From Agrococcus baldri (lineage in GTDB: Bacteria > Actinomycetota > Actinomycetes > Actinomycetales > Microbacteriaceae), in contig FOZN01000001.1 of assembly GCA_900114805.1 (NCBI GenBank), positions 682,001-746,000 of the forward strand: a DNA stretch of 64,000 bases. Reading direction: 5' to 3'. The position numbers were made by a program, and so were the translations under genes. A model generated the notes under the pieces. The model was not told where the DNA came from and searched no databases. It was given only the letters and a program-made list of their open reading frames with translations. This document shows, piece after piece, positions 40,832-50,396 of this stretch (position 1 is the first letter of the stretch; the number at the start of each line of letters is the position of its first letter).

Positions 40832-41593
40832 GTGGGGATGGCACGGATGCCGGCGGCCCGGAGCGCGCTGCGGGTGCTGGCGCTGCTCGCCGAGCAGGCC
40901 GGCCCGGTGCGCGCGGCGACCATCGCGCGCGAGCTCGGGCTGCCCCGGTCGAGCGCGTACCAGCTGCTGCAGGTGATGCGCGACGAGGGCTTCCTCGTGC
41001 ACTACCCGGAGCTGGGCGCGTGGGGCGCGAGCGCCCGGGTGCAGCAGATCGGCTCGCGGGTGGCAGCGGCGACCAGGCTCGAGCGGCTCGCGCAGCCCCT
41101 GCTCGACGGCCTCGTGCGCGCCGCGCCGGTGCCGACCACGAGCCACCTGGCGGTGCTGGCCGGCAGCGATGTCGCCTACGCCGGGCGGGGCGAGGCGCGC
41201 CGCTCCCCCGCGACCGTCTCGAACGTCGGGGTGCGGCTGCCCGCGGTGCGCACGGCGACCGGCCGCGCGATGCTGGCAGCGCTGGGCGACGAGCAGGTGC
41301 GCGCGCTCATCCCCCACGACCGCGACCTGGCGGGCGAGCGTCCGGCGACGCGCTCGGCCCTGACGACGCTGCTCGCCGGGGTGCGGCGGCGCGGCTGGGC
41401 GAGGGAGGACGGCGAGGTGGATGCGGCCTACGGCTCGGTCGCGGCCGCCGCGCGCGACGCCGCCGGCTATCCCGCCGCGGCCGTCGGACTGACCTTCCGG
41501 CTGGCGGCACTCGAGCCCGACGACTGGGAGGGGCTGGGCGCGCAGTGCGCAGCCGCGGCAGCCGAGCTCACCCGCCGGCTCGGCGGCGGCTGA
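40832..41593 (+). CDS. hutR: IclR-family regulator, probable HutR
   Basis: 253 residues. N-terminal winged helix (about 8-70) with AATIARELGLPRSSAYQLLQ as recognition helix region; C-terminal IclR effector domain with HLAVLAGSDVAYAGRGEARR, AVRTATGRAML and AAAVGLTFRLA. GGAGG lies 5 nt before the GTG at 40832; an ATG two codons on is possible. Divergent from hutHI across the palindrome, like corynebacterial HutR, an IclR-type regulator of hut genes. Whether it activates or represses is not visible. Confidence 0.8.
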   Translation: MGMARMPAARSALRVLALLAEQAGPVRAATIARELGLPRSSAYQLLQVMRDEGFLVHYPELGAWGASARVQQIGSRVAAATRLERLAQPLLDGLVRAAPVPTTSHLAVLAGSDVAYAGRGEARRSPATVSNVGVRLPAVRTATGRAMLAALGDEQVRALIPHDRDLAGERPATRSALTTLLAGVRRRGWAREDGEVDAAYGSVAAAARDAAGYPAAAVGLTFRLAALEPDDWEGLGAQCAAAAAELTRRLGGG

Positions 41594-41611
41594 GCTCGAC
41601 TGCCGCGCGAC

Positions 41612-41890
41612 TCAGACGGGCCGCTCGTCGGCGTCGGGTCCGGACGGCGGAGCGTCCGCCAGCGCAGCCTCGGAGGCGTCGTCGGGCTGCAGCTCGGGCT
41701 TATCCATCGCGTGCGTCCTGTCGATGACCGCCTGCGCTCGGTCGGCCTGCTCGTCGTAGGAGGCGCCGGTCGCGTCCTCGACGAAGTCCTGGCTGCCGTC
41801 GACGTCGGCACCGGGCAGCTCGACATCCGGCTGGTCCTCATCGCGGCGGTCGTCGCGGCGGTCGTCGCCCTGCGGTTCGTGCTCAGCCAT
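41612..41890 (-). CDS. Small acidic, probably disordered protein
   Basis: 92 residues, very rich in Asp, Glu, Arg and Pro (DDRRDDRRDEDQPDVELPGA near the start), with one likely helix around YDEQADRAQAVIDRTHAM. I do not recognise a family. GAGAGGGG lies 6 nt before the ATG, supporting translation. Part of a run of tiny minus-strand genes between hutR and tuf. Confidence 0.6.
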   Translation of the reverse strand: MAEHEPQGDDRRDDRRDEDQPDVELPGADVDGSQDFVEDATGASYDEQADRAQAVIDRTHAMDKPELQPDDASEAALADAPPSGPDADERPV

Positions 41891-42140
41891 CTCGCACCCC
41901 TCTCGTGACCCGGCGGCGGTGCGCCGCCCTCTGACAGCACACCATGCCGAGCGCCGCTGGGCAATGGTGACGCTCGGAGCTGCGGGGCGATGCCGGCGGC
42001 GGCGAAGGCCAGCGGCCGTTCGCGGCGTCGGCGGCGAGGCGCTCGCCCCAGGCCTGCTCGGCTTGCTCGAGTCGCTCCGTGCGCTCGTCGGCGGTGACGT
42101 CGACGGCGGGTGCGGCGGCGGATGCGGTGGCGATGCTCAT
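41883..42140 (-). CDS. Possible small hypothetical protein
   Basis: 85 residues with a strong Shine-Dalgarno (GAGGAG) before the ATG. The first ~45 residues look protein-like (TADERTERLEQAEQAWGERL), the rest is Pro/Ser/His/Arg-rich and less convincing, so either the 3' part is frameshifted or the peptide is poorly conserved. It overlaps the next gene by 8 bp. No family recognised. Confidence 0.4.
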   Translation of the reverse strand: MSIATASAAAPAVDVTADERTERLEQAEQAWGERLAADAANGRWPSPPPASPRSSERHHCPAALGMVCCQRAAHRRRVTRGVRDG

Positions 42141-42247
42141 GGGTCTCCTCGGGTCGCCAGACCACAGGTTACGAGGCGACGCGGCGGGCCCGGCAGCCCA
42201 CCGCGTCGTCGATCGTCACGCCCCGTCACGCGGCGTGGCAGCGTTGC

Positions 42248-42415
42248 TCAGCCACCTGGCGGCTGCGTAGGGTCGGCGGGCCATTCGGGCGCCTCGGGCG
42301 GCGGCCCCACCGGCGCCTCCGGCGCGCTCGGCGCACCGGGCGCAGTGGGATCCACGCGCACCGGAGGGTCCTGCTCCGGCGGATCCGATGCGGCCGCGGT
42401 CTCGATGCCGCTCAT
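42248..42415 (-). CDS. 55-residue Pro/Glu-rich peptide
   Basis: Very short gene starting ATG at 42415 in a 4-bp ATGA overlap with the preceding small gene. The product MSGIETAAASDPPEQDPPVR continues with Pro/Ala/Glu repeats and ends in TQPPGG; it is surely unstructured. Coupled translation and codon use support it, but the function is unknown. The 107-nt gap after it (42141-42247) shows nothing. Confidence 0.5.
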   Translation of the reverse strand: MSGIETAAASDPPEQDPPVRVDPTAPGAPSAPEAPVGPPPEAPEWPADPTQPPGG

Positions 42416-42774
42416 GGCTCAGCACGCCCGTCGGCCGGGTCGTCATTGCCCGGCTGCGCTCCGGGAGGCGGCGCGATGCCGGTATCGCTGGCGCCCGCGT
42501 CGTCGGCGTCGGCCCAGTTGCCGCCCGTGCGGTCGGTGTCGGTGGGGCCGACGCCGAAGGCATCGGGCCCGCCAGCCTCGGAGCCGACCGGCTCATTGGC
42601 GGGCGATTGGGTGCCGGGGGCGACCGAGTCGTCGGCGACGTCATCCGCGGCGCCGCCGGCCTCCGCCTCCTCGGCGGCAGCCCGGTCGGGTCGCTCGCCC
42701 GGCTGCTGCACCAGCTCGTGCTCCTGATCGAACGCCGCGAGCCCTGCGTCGGCGATGTCGTCGGTCCCGGGCAT
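42412..42774 (-). CDS. Small acidic, disordered protein
   Basis: 120 residues: MPGTDDIADAGLAAFDQEHE followed by an Asp/Ala/Gly/Pro-rich stretch. A perfect AGGAGGTG Shine-Dalgarno lies 5-6 nt before the ATG at 42774, so it is translated. No family recognised; composition resembles the neighbours at 41612 and 42248, perhaps a small cluster of stress or crowding-related disordered proteins (speculative). Confidence 0.6.
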   Translation of the reverse strand: MPGTDDIADAGLAAFDQEHELVQQPGERPDRAAAEEAEAGGAADDVADDSVAPGTQSPANEPVGSEAGGPDAFGVGPTDTDRTGGNWADADDAGASDTGIAPPPGAQPGNDDPADGRAEP

Positions 42775-42886
42775 CTCGCACCTCCTGTGCCGAGCGGGCG
42801 GCGGTCGCCCGCGCACCTGCCAGCCAAGCCGATCCTGCCGTCACCCGCCAGCCCCCAAAGCGAAGCGGCGCCCACGGGTGCGACCG

Positions 42887-43114
42887 TCAGTCGATCAGCC
42901 ACCAGATGCCGGCCACCGCCTGCGCGATCGCGATCAGCAGTGCGATCGTGATCAGCACCACGTGCACGGTCAGGAACCGCGTCGGCCTGCCGTGCGCATC
43001 CCTCGCTCGCTCATCCTTCGCGATACGACGCAGGAATGTCGGCCAGACGAGCAGGCTGAAGGCGGCTCCGACCAGCAGCAGCACGGCCCCGACGATGCCG
43101 ACCGCGTCAGGCAT
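42887..43114 (-). CDS. SCO4848-family small membrane protein
   Basis: 75 residues with two transmembrane helices (about 4-24 and 49-72) separated by WPTFLRRIAKDERARD and RFLTVHVVL, the pattern of the actinobacterial SCO4848 family. Function unknown. It overlaps the upstream DUF1801 gene by 8 bp. Confidence 0.7.
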   Translation of the reverse strand: MPDAVGIVGAVLLLVGAAFSLLVWPTFLRRIAKDERARDAHGRPTRFLTVHVVLITIALLIAIAQAVAGIWWLID

Positions 43115-43538
43115 CTCGGGCCGGATCCTCGCCGCGCGCGTGCGCGATGCGGATCAGCTGCCGCAGCACGGCCTCGTCGACCTGCTCGAGCCGCTTCACG
43201 TACACGCAGCCGGCGCCCTCCGTGTAGCCGCCCAGCTGCGGCAGCAGCGCCGCGCCCTCAGGCAGATCCTTCAGTCCGTAGAGCGAGAGCGCCCCCTTGC
43301 GCGGCGAGAAGCCGACCTTCGGCCAGTCGCCCTCGGCACGCGAAGTCTTCGAGGGCGACACGTAGTGGTAGCTGCCGAAGCCGATGATCGACGGACCCCA
43401 CAGCACCGGTTCCTCGCCGGTCTCCTCGCGCATGATCGCGACCAGCCGGTGCCCCTCCTCGACGCGCCGGGGCGGCTCGGCCGCATCGAGGAATGCTTCG
43501 ACGGATGCGTCGGTGGGCTTGGTCTTCTGCTCTGCCAT
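43107..43538 (-). CDS. DUF1801 domain protein
   Basis: 143 residues: [45 protein letters not shown] and [20 protein letters not shown] are the conserved blocks of DUF1801 (YdhG-like, frataxin-like fold). No defined function. The ATG at 43538 has AGAGGA 8 nt upstream. Confidence 0.85.
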   Translation of the reverse strand: MAEQKTKPTDASVEAFLDAAEPPRRVEEGHRLVAIMREETGEEPVLWGPSIIGFGSYHYVSPSKTSRAEGDWPKVGFSPRKGALSLYGLKDLPEGAALLPQLGGYTEGAGCVYVKRLEQVDEAVLRQLIRIAHARGEDPARDA

Positions 43539-43611
43539 GCGACCATCCTCTGCCGGATCGGGGGCGGCGTCCAGATCGGCCGGCCCTCCGCCGCATCCGT
43601 CCGCGCACGCA

Positions 43612-43642
43612 GAAGGGGCCCCGCAGTGCGCGGGGCCCCTTC
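43612..43642 (-). terminator. Strong terminator of tuf
   Basis: GAAGGGGCCCCGC (43612-43624) pairs perfectly over 13 bp with GCGGGGCCCCTTC (43630-43642), 18 nt after the tuf stop. Confidence 0.88.
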
Positions 43643-43659
43643 CGTGTGTCGTGCTGGTC

Positions 43660-44853
43660 CTACTTGTTGATCTTCGTGACCGTGCCGGCGCCGACCGTGC
43701 GGCCGCCCTCACGGATGGCGAAGCCGAGGCCCTCCTCCATGGCGATCGGCTGGATCAGCTCGACCGTCATGTCGGTGGTGTCGCCGGGCATGACCATCTC
43801 GGTGCCCTCGGGGAGCGAGATGACGCCGGTGACGTCGGTGGTGCGGAAGTAGAACTGCGGGCGGTAGTTCGTGAAGAACGGGTTGTGGCGGCCGCCCTCG
43901 TCCTTCGCGAGGATGTACGCCGTGCCCTCGAAGTTCGTGTGCGGCGTGACCGAGCCCGGCTGCACGACGACCTGGCCGCGCTCGACGTCCTCGCGCTTGG
44001 TGCCGCGCAGGAGCAGACCGCAGTTCTCGCCGGCCCATGCCTCGTCGAGCTGCTTGTGGAACATCTCGATGCCGGTGACCGTCGTCTTCTGCGTCGGGCG
44101 GATGCCGACGATCTCGACCTCGGAGTTGATCTTCAGCGTGCCGCGCTCGGCGCGACCCGTGACGACCGTGCCACGGCCGGTGATCGTGAAGACGTCCTCG
44201 ACGGGCATCAGGAACGGGCGGTCGCGGTCGCGGACCGGGTCCGGGATGTTCTCGTCAGCGGCTTCCATGAGCTCGATGATCGAGTCGACCCACTTCTGCT
44301 CGCCCTCGAGCGCCTTGAGCGCCGAGACGCGGATGACCGGAGCGTTGTCGCCGTCGAAGTTCTGGCTCGACAGCAGCTCGCGGACCTCCAGCTCGACGAG
44401 CTCGAGGATCTCCTCGTCGTCGACCATGTCGGACTTGTTGAGCGCGACCATCAGGTACGGCACGCCGACCTGCTTGGCGAGCAGCACGTGCTCGCGGGTC
44501 TGCGCCATGGGGCCGTCGGTCGCGGCGACCACGAGGATCGCGCCATCCATCTGGGCCGCACCCGTGATCATGTTCTTGATGTAGTCAGCGTGACCAGGAG
44601 CGTCGACGTGCGCGTAGTGGCGCTTCGGCGTCTCGTACTCGATGTGCGAGATGTTGATCGTGATGCCGCGCTGGCGCTCCTCAGGAGCGGAGTCGATCGT
44701 TGCGAAGTCGCGCTGCACGTTGGTCGCCGACGGGTACTTGTCGGCCAGGACCTTCGAGATCGCTGCCGAGAGCGTCGTCTTGCCGTGGTCGACGTGACCG
44801 ATCGTTCCGATGTTGACGTGCGGCTTGGTCCGCTCGAACTTGGCCTTAGCCAC
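43660..44853 (-). CDS. tuf: Elongation factor Tu
   Basis: 397 residues. GTP-binding motifs [29 protein letters not shown] and [10 protein letters not shown], then domains II and III. It delivers aminoacyl-tRNA. Start GTG with CTAGGAGG upstream. It lies 153 bp after fusA and appears to have its own promoter as well as a strong terminator. Confidence 0.99.
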   Translation of the reverse strand: MAKAKFERTKPHVNIGTIGHVDHGKTTLSAAISKVLADKYPSATNVQRDFATIDSAPEERQRGITINISHIEYETPKRHYAHVDAPGHADYIKNMITGAAQMDGAILVVAATDGPMAQTREHVLLAKQVGVPYLMVALNKSDMVDDEEILELVELEVRELLSSQNFDGDNAPVIRVSALKALEGEQKWVDSIIELMEAADENIPDPVRDRDRPFLMPVEDVFTITGRGTVVTGRAERGTLKINSEVEIVGIRPTQKTTVTGIEMFHKQLDEAWAGENCGLLLRGTKREDVERGQVVVQPGSVTPHTNFEGTAYILAKDEGGRHNPFFTNYRPQFYFRTTDVTGVISLPEGTEMVMPGDTTDMTVELIQPIAMEEGLGFAIREGGRTVGAGTVTKINK

Positions 44854-44925
44854 TATGTCCTCCTAGGACTGTTCTCATGAGTGCACCGCCGCATCCGCGG
44901 CGATCCTTCGGGGTGGTGTTGATCT

Positions 44926-44931
44926 ATCGTA
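44926..44931 (-). promoter_or_regulatory. -10 box of a tuf promoter in the fusA-tuf gap
   Basis: TACGAT on the minus strand, about 73 nt before the tuf start; the -35 region (TTTTCC or TTTCCC) is weak. Confidence 0.5.
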
Positions 44932-45006
44932 CTTCGACCGCGGTTGCAGGGAAAACCGAAGTCGCTGGCGTGCGGACCGGGGCGCCGCCGTGGCCGCCCC
45001 GGCGCC

Positions 45007-47121
45007 TCACTCGCCCTTGCTCTTCTGGACGATCTCGTCCGAGACGGCCTTGGGCACCTCGGCGTAGCTCGAGAACTCCATCGAGTAGACGGCGCGGCCC
45101 GAGGTCTTCGACCGCAGGTCTCCGACGTAGCCGAACATCTCCGACAGCGGCACGTCGGCCCTGACGACCTTCACGCCCTGCGCGTCCTCCATCGACTGGA
45201 TCTGCCCGCGGCGCGAGTTGAGGTCGCCGATGACATCGCCCATGTACTCCTCGGGCGTGCGCACCTCGACCGCCATGAGCGGCTCGAGCAGGATCGGCTG
45301 GGCCTTGCGGGCAGCCTCCTTGTACGCCATCGATCCGGCGATCTTGAACGCCATCTCCGAGGAGTCGACGTCGTGCGCAGCACCGTCGAGCAGCGTCGCC
45401 TTGACGCCGACCGTCGGGTAGCCGGCGAGCACGCCGACCTGCATCGCATCCTGCATGCCGGCGTCGACCGAGGGGATGTACTCACGAGGCACGCGACCGC
45501 CGGTGACGGCGTTCACGAACTCGTAGGTGGTCTCCGCGGTGACCTCCATCGGCTCGAGCTTGATCTGCACCTTCGCGAACTGACCGGAACCACCGGTCTG
45601 CTTCTTGTGGGTGTAGTCGTACTTCTCGACGGTGCCCTTGATGGTCTCGCGGTACGCGACCTGGGGCTTGCCGACGTTCGCCTCGACGTTGAACTCGCGC
45701 TTCATGCGGTCGACCAGGATGTCGAGGTGCAGCTCGCCCATGCCCTTGATGACCGTCTGACCGGTCTCCGGGTTGTTCTCGGTGCGGAAGGTCGGGTCCT
45801 CCTCGGCGAGCTTCTGGATGGCGATGGAGAGCTTCTCCTGGTCCGCCTTCGTCTTCGGCTCGATGGCCACCTCGATGACGGGGGCCGGGAAGGTCATCGA
45901 CTCGAGCACGACCTGGTTGGCGGGGTCGCTGAGCGTGTCGCCGGTGGTGGTGTCCTTGAGGCCGATCACCGCGTAGATGTGACCCGCGCTCATCGACTCG
46001 ACGGGGTTCTCCTTGTTGGCGTGCATCTGGAAGATCTTCCCGATGCGCTCCTTCTTGCCCTTGGTCGAGTTCACGACCTGGGCGCCGGAGTCCACGTGGC
46101 CCGAGTAGACGCGCACGTAGGTCAGGCGACCGAAGAACGGGTGCACGGCGACCTTGAACGCGAGTGCCGCGAAGGGCTCGTCGCGGTCGGCGTGGCGCTC
46201 GATGATGACGTCCTCGTCGCGCACGTCGCGACCCGGGATGGCCGGGACGTCGAGCGGGTTGGGGAGGTAGTCGACGACCGCGTCGAGCATCGGCTGCACG
46301 CCGCGGTTCTTGAACGCGGAGCCGCAGAGCACGGGGTAGATCTCCGAGTTGACCGTCATCTTGCGGATGGCGGCCTTGATCTCGGCGACCGTGATCTCCT
46401 CGCCCTCGAAGAACTTCTCCATCAGGGCGTCGTCGGTCTCGGCGACGGTCTCGATGAGGGCCGTGCGGTACTCGTCGGCCTTCTCCTTGAGCTCGGCCGG
46501 GATCTCCTCGATGGCGTACTCGGCGCCCATCTTCACGTCACCCTTGGAGTCGCCTCGCCAGGTCTTCGCGTTCATCTCGACCAGGTCGACGATGCCCTCG
46601 AAGGAGCTCTCCTCGCCGATCGGCAGCTGCAGCACCAGCGGGCGAGCGCCGAGGCGGTTGATGATGGTGTCGACCGTGAAGTAGAAGTCGGCACCCAGCT
46701 TGTCCATCTTGTTGACGAAGCAGATGCGCGGCACGTCGTACTTGTCGGCCTGGCGCCACACCGTCTCGGACTGGGGCTCGACGCCCTCCTTGCCGTCGAA
46801 GACGGCGACCGCGCCGTCGAGCACGCGGAGCGAGCGCTCGACCTCGACCGTGAAGTCGACGTGGCCGGGGGTGTCGATGATGTTGATCTGGTTGTTGTCC
46901 CAGAAGCAGGTCACGGCGGCAGACGTGATCGTGATGCCGCGCTCCTGCTCCTGCTCCATCCAGTCAGTCGTCGCGCCGCCGTCGTGCGTCTCGCCCATCT
47001 TGTGGTTGACGCCCGTGTAGAACAGGATGCGCTCGGTCGTGGTGGTCTTGCCGGCATCGATGTGCGCCATGATGCCGATGTTGCGGACCTTCTTCAGGTC
47101 CGTGAGCACGTCCTGTGCCAC
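45007..47121 (-). CDS. fusA: Elongation factor G
   Basis: 704 residues. G domain with [40 protein letters not shown] and [10 protein letters not shown]; domains II-V follow. Drives translocation. Start GTG with GGAGGAA upstream. Third gene of the str operon. Confidence 0.99.
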   Translation of the reverse strand: MAQDVLTDLKKVRNIGIMAHIDAGKTTTTERILFYTGVNHKMGETHDGGATTDWMEQEQERGITITSAAVTCFWDNNQINIIDTPGHVDFTVEVERSLRVLDGAVAVFDGKEGVEPQSETVWRQADKYDVPRICFVNKMDKLGADFYFTVDTIINRLGARPLVLQLPIGEESSFEGIVDLVEMNAKTWRGDSKGDVKMGAEYAIEEIPAELKEKADEYRTALIETVAETDDALMEKFFEGEEITVAEIKAAIRKMTVNSEIYPVLCGSAFKNRGVQPMLDAVVDYLPNPLDVPAIPGRDVRDEDVIIERHADRDEPFAALAFKVAVHPFFGRLTYVRVYSGHVDSGAQVVNSTKGKKERIGKIFQMHANKENPVESMSAGHIYAVIGLKDTTTGDTLSDPANQVVLESMTFPAPVIEVAIEPKTKADQEKLSIAIQKLAEEDPTFRTENNPETGQTVIKGMGELHLDILVDRMKREFNVEANVGKPQVAYRETIKGTVEKYDYTHKKQTGGSGQFAKVQIKLEPMEVTAETTYEFVNAVTGGRVPREYIPSVDAGMQDAMQVGVLAGYPTVGVKATLLDGAAHDVDSSEMAFKIAGSMAYKEAARKAQPILLEPLMAVEVRTPEEYMGDVIGDLNSRRGQIQSMEDAQGVKVVRADVPLSEMFGYVGDLRSKTSGRAVYSMEFSSYAEVPKAVSDEIVQKSKGE

Positions 47122-47163
47122 AGGGTTCCTCCGATGAGTGGATGGATGCGTTTGGTATTGGTG

Positions 47164-47195
47164 GATGCGGGCCGCCTTGGACGGCGGCCCGCATC
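47164..47195 (-). other. Perfect hairpin between rpsG and fusA
   Basis: GATGCGGGCCGCC (47164-47176) pairs with GGCGGCCCGCATC (47183-47195), a 13-bp stem with a 6-nt loop 4 nt after the rpsG stop. No T-tract; an attenuator or processing site in the str operon. Confidence 0.65.
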
Positions 47196-47199
47196 AAGG

Positions 47200-47670
47200 T
47201 CACCAGCGGTAGTGCGCGAAGGCCTTGTTCGACTCGGCCATCTTGTGCGTGTCCTCGCGGCGCTTCACAGCGGCGCCGAGGCCGTTGGATGCGTCGAGGA
47301 TCTCGTTCATGAGGCGCTCGGTCATGGTCTTCTCGCGACGAGCCTTGGCGTACGAGACGAGCCAGCGCAGCGCGAGCGTGTTCGCGCGGTGCGGCTTGAC
47401 CTCGACGGGCACCTGGTAGGTCGAGCCACCGACGCGGCGCGACTTGACCTCGAGGGTCGGACGGATGTTGTCGAGGCCCTTCTTGAGCACGACGACGGCG
47501 TCCTCGCCCGACTTGGTGCCGACGCCGGCGAGCGCGCCGTAGACGATGCGCTCGGCGAGGCCCTTCTTGCCGTCGAGCAGGATCTTGTTGACGAGCTGCG
47601 AGACGATCGGTGCGCCGTAGACGGGGTCAGCAACCACCGGGCGCTTGGGTGCGGGTCCCTTGCGAGGCAT
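47200..47670 (-). CDS. rpsG: Ribosomal protein S7
   Basis: 156 residues, canonical: [39 protein letters not shown] and FAHYRW at the end. Overlaps the rpsL stop by one base (TAATG). Confidence 0.98.
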   Translation of the reverse strand: MPRKGPAPKRPVVADPVYGAPIVSQLVNKILLDGKKGLAERIVYGALAGVGTKSGEDAVVVLKKGLDNIRPTLEVKSRRVGGSTYQVPVEVKPHRANTLALRWLVSYAKARREKTMTERLMNEILDASNGLGAAVKRREDTHKMAESNKAFAHYRW

Positions 47671-48044
47671 TACTTCTTCTCCATCTTCGCGCCGTAGCGG
47701 CTACGAGCCTGCTTGCGGTTCTTCACGGCCTGGGTGTCGAGCGCGCCGCGCACGATCTTGTAGCGCACGCCGGGGAGGTCCTTCACACGACCGCCGCGGA
47801 CGAGCACCATCGAGTGCTCCTGGAGGTTGTGGCCCTCACCGGGGATGTAGGCGGTGACCTCGGTGCCGTTCGAGAGCTTCACGCGCGCGACCTTGCGGAG
47901 CGCCGAGTTCGGCTTCTTGGGCGTGGTGGTGTAGACGCGGGTGCAGACGCCGCGCTGCTGGGGGTTCGCCTTCAGTGCCGGCGCCTTGGTCTTGGTGACC
48001 TTCGGCGACCGACCCTTGCGGACCAGCTGCTGGATTGTGGGCAC
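47670..48044 (-). CDS. rpsL: Ribosomal protein S12
   Basis: 124 residues: [38 protein letters not shown] and [18 protein letters not shown]. Both lysines whose change gives streptomycin resistance are the wild-type Lys. GTG start; the frame is open upstream to 48230 but without family similarity. Confidence 0.98.
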   Translation of the reverse strand: MPTIQQLVRKGRSPKVTKTKAPALKANPQQRGVCTRVYTTTPKKPNSALRKVARVKLSNGTEVTAYIPGEGHNLQEHSMVLVRGGRVKDLPGVRYKIVRGALDTQAVKNRKQARSRYGAKMEKK

Positions 48045-48157
48045 GTTGCTTCTTCCTGCTGCACGGTGACAGCTCTTCGATGTGGTGGTCCGGCTGGGCC
48101 GGCTCCATCGGTGATCCGTCGCACGCTCTCGCGCGCTCCCGGATATGCCGTGGGGGT

Positions 48158-48176
48158 CTGCGGATAGGCTCCGCAG
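48158..48176 (-). other. Hairpin in the rpsL leader
   Basis: CTGCGG pairs with CCGCAG over a 7-nt loop in the ~189-nt leader of the str operon. The rest of the leader (48045-48233) shows no gene. Confidence 0.4.
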
Positions 48177-48239
48177 CCCGAGTGAACTCGTACGCTTCCT
48201 GCGCATGACGCAGGGCGCGCATGTGCGCACACCCGCTCG

Positions 48240-48268
48240 ATGCTACCGGTGTGGGGAAATCTGGTCAA
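48240..48268 (-). promoter_or_regulatory. Promoter of the str operon
   Basis: TTGACC (complement of 48263-48268) and TAGCAT (complement of 48240-48245) are 17 nt apart, a strong SigA promoter. Predicted start near 48233. Confidence 0.85.
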
Positions 48269-48277
48269 GCAGGGGCG

Positions 48278-49012
48278 TCAGCCGTGCGGCGCGGCGTCCC
48301 GATCGAGGGTCCACCACTCCCCCAGCGGCGTCGCGCGAGCACGCTCCGCGCCGACGGCGTCCACCAGTTGCCGCTCCTGCAGCACCTGCAGGATCGACTC
48401 CCGCTCGTCGCGCAGCGCCTGCTGCTCATCGCTGGGCAGCGCCTGCACCCGCTTCGCCAGTGCGATCTCCTTGCGGTCGCGCACCGTGGGCCGCGAAGCC
48501 GCGAGCTGGGCGATGACCACGACCAGCCCCAGCAGCCCGGTCACCACGATCGGCGCCATCAGGCTTGCGAACGAGGTGGGCGGCAGCATGCCGGAGAACC
48601 ACGGCACCGCGAGCACGGCAGAGAGCACGGCGAGGACGCCCATCGCAACAGCCGCGCCGCTCCGCTCGCGTCCGCGACGCCACCAGTCGACGAGCACCCA
48701 TGCCTGGCCGATCGCGCCGATCCAGAACGTCACGAGCACCATGGTCTGCAGCTGGTCGCCGACGAAGCCGTCGCCCGACATCATGCTCCCGAAGTCGTCG
48801 CCGCCCAGCGGCAGCAGCAGCGCGGCGGGCGGCGCGACCATCGCGATCGCCTTCAGCGCGCCGAGGGCCAGCTTCCCGCGTGCCCCGCCGCGCAGCGAGG
48901 GCGTCAGCCGCAGCTGCCGCCACTCGAGGATCCCGTAGTCGACCCCCTTGCTGAAGTCGCCCTCCTGGGCATGCCGAACCGCATCGCTGGTCCGCTCCGC
49001 TGACTCGCTCAA
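48278..49012 (-). CDS. Four-helix membrane protein near the T7SS-like locus
   Basis: 244 residues with four predicted transmembrane segments, e.g. LKAIAMVAPPAALLLPLG, VLVTFWIGAIGQAWVLVDWW, GVLAVLSAVLAVPWFSGML and APIVVTGLLGLVVVIAQLAA, then a cytoplasmic helical tail of about 55 residues. No family recognised. The start is uncertain; TTG at 49012 gives a 4-bp TTGA overlap with the previous stop and has GGAGG 8 nt upstream. Last gene of a three-gene operon after the effector-like gene. Confidence 0.65.
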   Translation of the reverse strand: MSESAERTSDAVRHAQEGDFSKGVDYGILEWRQLRLTPSLRGGARGKLALGALKAIAMVAPPAALLLPLGGDDFGSMMSGDGFVGDQLQTMVLVTFWIGAIGQAWVLVDWWRRGRERSGAAVAMGVLAVLSAVLAVPWFSGMLPPTSFASLMAPIVVTGLLGLVVVIAQLAASRPTVRDRKEIALAKRVQALPSDEQQALRDERESILQVLQERQLVDAVGAERARATPLGEWWTLDRDAAPHG

Positions 49013-49695
49013 TGGTCTCCCTCCGGGCGCACCCACCGCAGGGTGGACGCGCACATGTCGAACAGCGCATGCAGCGCTCTGGGGTTCTCGGCCTCGCGGG
49101 AGAGGTGCTGCGGCCGGCCGTATGTGGCCATCAGCTCGAGCGCCCGCCGCCGTCGCGTGCCGGGTACTGGCGTGAGGTAGTGCGTCGTGCTGATCACGAC
49201 CTGCTCGCCCTCGACCTCCTGCTCCGACTCCGTCTCGAAGCGCATCGTGCGCGTGTCGCCCATCAGCGGTTCTGCACCGTACTGGCGGATGGCGAACTGC
49301 GCGTACGCATCGATCGGCGACTCGGCTGTTCCCCGACGGATGACGGCGATGATCGAGGCCGGCACGAAGAGCCCGTCGCCGCTGCTGTCGAGCGGCATGA
49401 AGGCCGCGACCGCGCCGTTGCCGCGCATGGCCGCGAAGCTCTCACGGAGCATGCGGCGGACAGCGACCTCGATGTCGGGTCGGCCCGCCTGCATCATCCG
49501 CTGGCGCAGCTGCTTCGCCAGCATCGCCTCAGCCGCCTCGTCGACCGCCGTCCTCGCCCACCCTCGCGGCAGCGTGAGGGCGAAGTCGGGCTCCGCGGCC
49601 GCACCGAGCTCCGCACGCAGGGAGACGCGCTCGCGGCGAGCCTCCTGCGGGCGCGGGTCCTCGACCGCCTCAGCGCGGTGCACGCGCTCGCTCAT
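49009..49695 (-). CDS. Hypothetical protein, T7SS-locus associated
   Basis: 228 residues, no signal peptide or membrane segment. An alpha/beta protein with FALTLPRGWARTAVDEAAEA near residue 38 and a later GDTRTMRFETESEQEVEGEQ strand region. No family recognised. Its order of elements (Trp-containing loop, amphipathic helix with RRMLRESFAA, then beta strands) resembles its neighbour at 49692, so the two may be distant paralogues. 4-bp overlaps with both neighbours. Confidence 0.65.
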   Translation of the reverse strand: MSERVHRAEAVEDPRPQEARRERVSLRAELGAAAEPDFALTLPRGWARTAVDEAAEAMLAKQLRQRMMQAGRPDIEVAVRRMLRESFAAMRGNGAVAAFMPLDSSGDGLFVPASIIAVIRRGTAESPIDAYAQFAIRQYGAEPLMGDTRTMRFETESEQEVEGEQVVISTTHYLTPVPGTRRRRALELMATYGRPQHLSREAENPRALHALFDMCASTLRWVRPEGDH

Positions 49696-50369
49696 CGCTC
49701 CTCGCCGCCGTCGCCGGCGGACGATGCCTCATCGTCCGCGCGCCGTGCGGCCTCGAGCTGCAGCGACATCCAGATCGCGTCGTCATCGATGAGCACCGCA
49801 GCGGGCGAGGCGGCCCGGAAGGGCGCGCCATCGGGCAGCGTGACCTTGAGCGTGCTGATCATGCCGTGGAGTCCGGGCAGGATCTGGCCGAGCAGATGCG
49901 GCAGCGTCGACTCCACCAGCACCACCAGCGCGCGCTCGCCGTCGTCGAAGACCGCGCACCAGTCGACCAGCGTGGATTCGACCCCGTCGCCCGTCCCCAG
50001 GTCGTGCATGCGCACGCACATGGTGCCGGGACCGACGGGGGCATCCTCGTAGGCGAGGACGGTGAAGTCCTCCGCCTGCCAGTCGGGCAGGGTGGCAGAG
50101 GCGAACATGTCGATCTGCACGCGCACCCGCACCGTGCGGAACACCGGCCAGACGTCGAAGACGAACTCCGCATCCGGCCGCTCCTCGAGCCCCGCGAGCA
50201 GCATCTGCCGCACTCGCCCCTCCGCCTCGGGCGTCCACAACTCGCCCCAGGCGGTCTGCAGCTCGTCGACGCACTCATCGACCCACTTCGCGCGATCCGC
50301 TTGCGGCAGCTCGTCCGGGATCGCCAGCCAGCCCGGCTCCGTCGTCGCCAGCTCGATGGATCCAGTCAC
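49692..50369 (-). CDS. Hypothetical protein, first gene of leaderless operon after effector-like gene
   Basis: 225 residues, soluble. ELPQADRAKWVDECVDELQT, VRQMLLAGLEERPDAEFVFD and a beta-rich middle. No family recognised. It starts with GTG, 7 nt after a TAGGGT box, so the mRNA is probably leaderless and separate from the upstream effector-like gene 27 bp away. Its position makes it or its downstream partners candidates for immunity or accessory factors (inference). Confidence 0.65.
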   Translation of the reverse strand: MTGSIELATTEPGWLAIPDELPQADRAKWVDECVDELQTAWGELWTPEAEGRVRQMLLAGLEERPDAEFVFDVWPVFRTVRVRVQIDMFASATLPDWQAEDFTVLAYEDAPVGPGTMCVRMHDLGTGDGVESTLVDWCAVFDDGERALVVLVESTLPHLLGQILPGLHGMISTLKVTLPDGAPFRAASPAAVLIDDDAIWMSLQLEAARRADDEASSAGDGGEER

Positions 50370-50376
50370 GGCGGCG

Positions 50377-50382
50377 ACCCTA
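50377..50382 (-). promoter_or_regulatory. -10 box of the leaderless three-gene operon
   Basis: TAGGGT on the minus strand, 7 nt before the GTG of the 225-residue gene. Confidence 0.6.
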
Positions 50383-50396
50383 CCAGCCGTGGTCGA

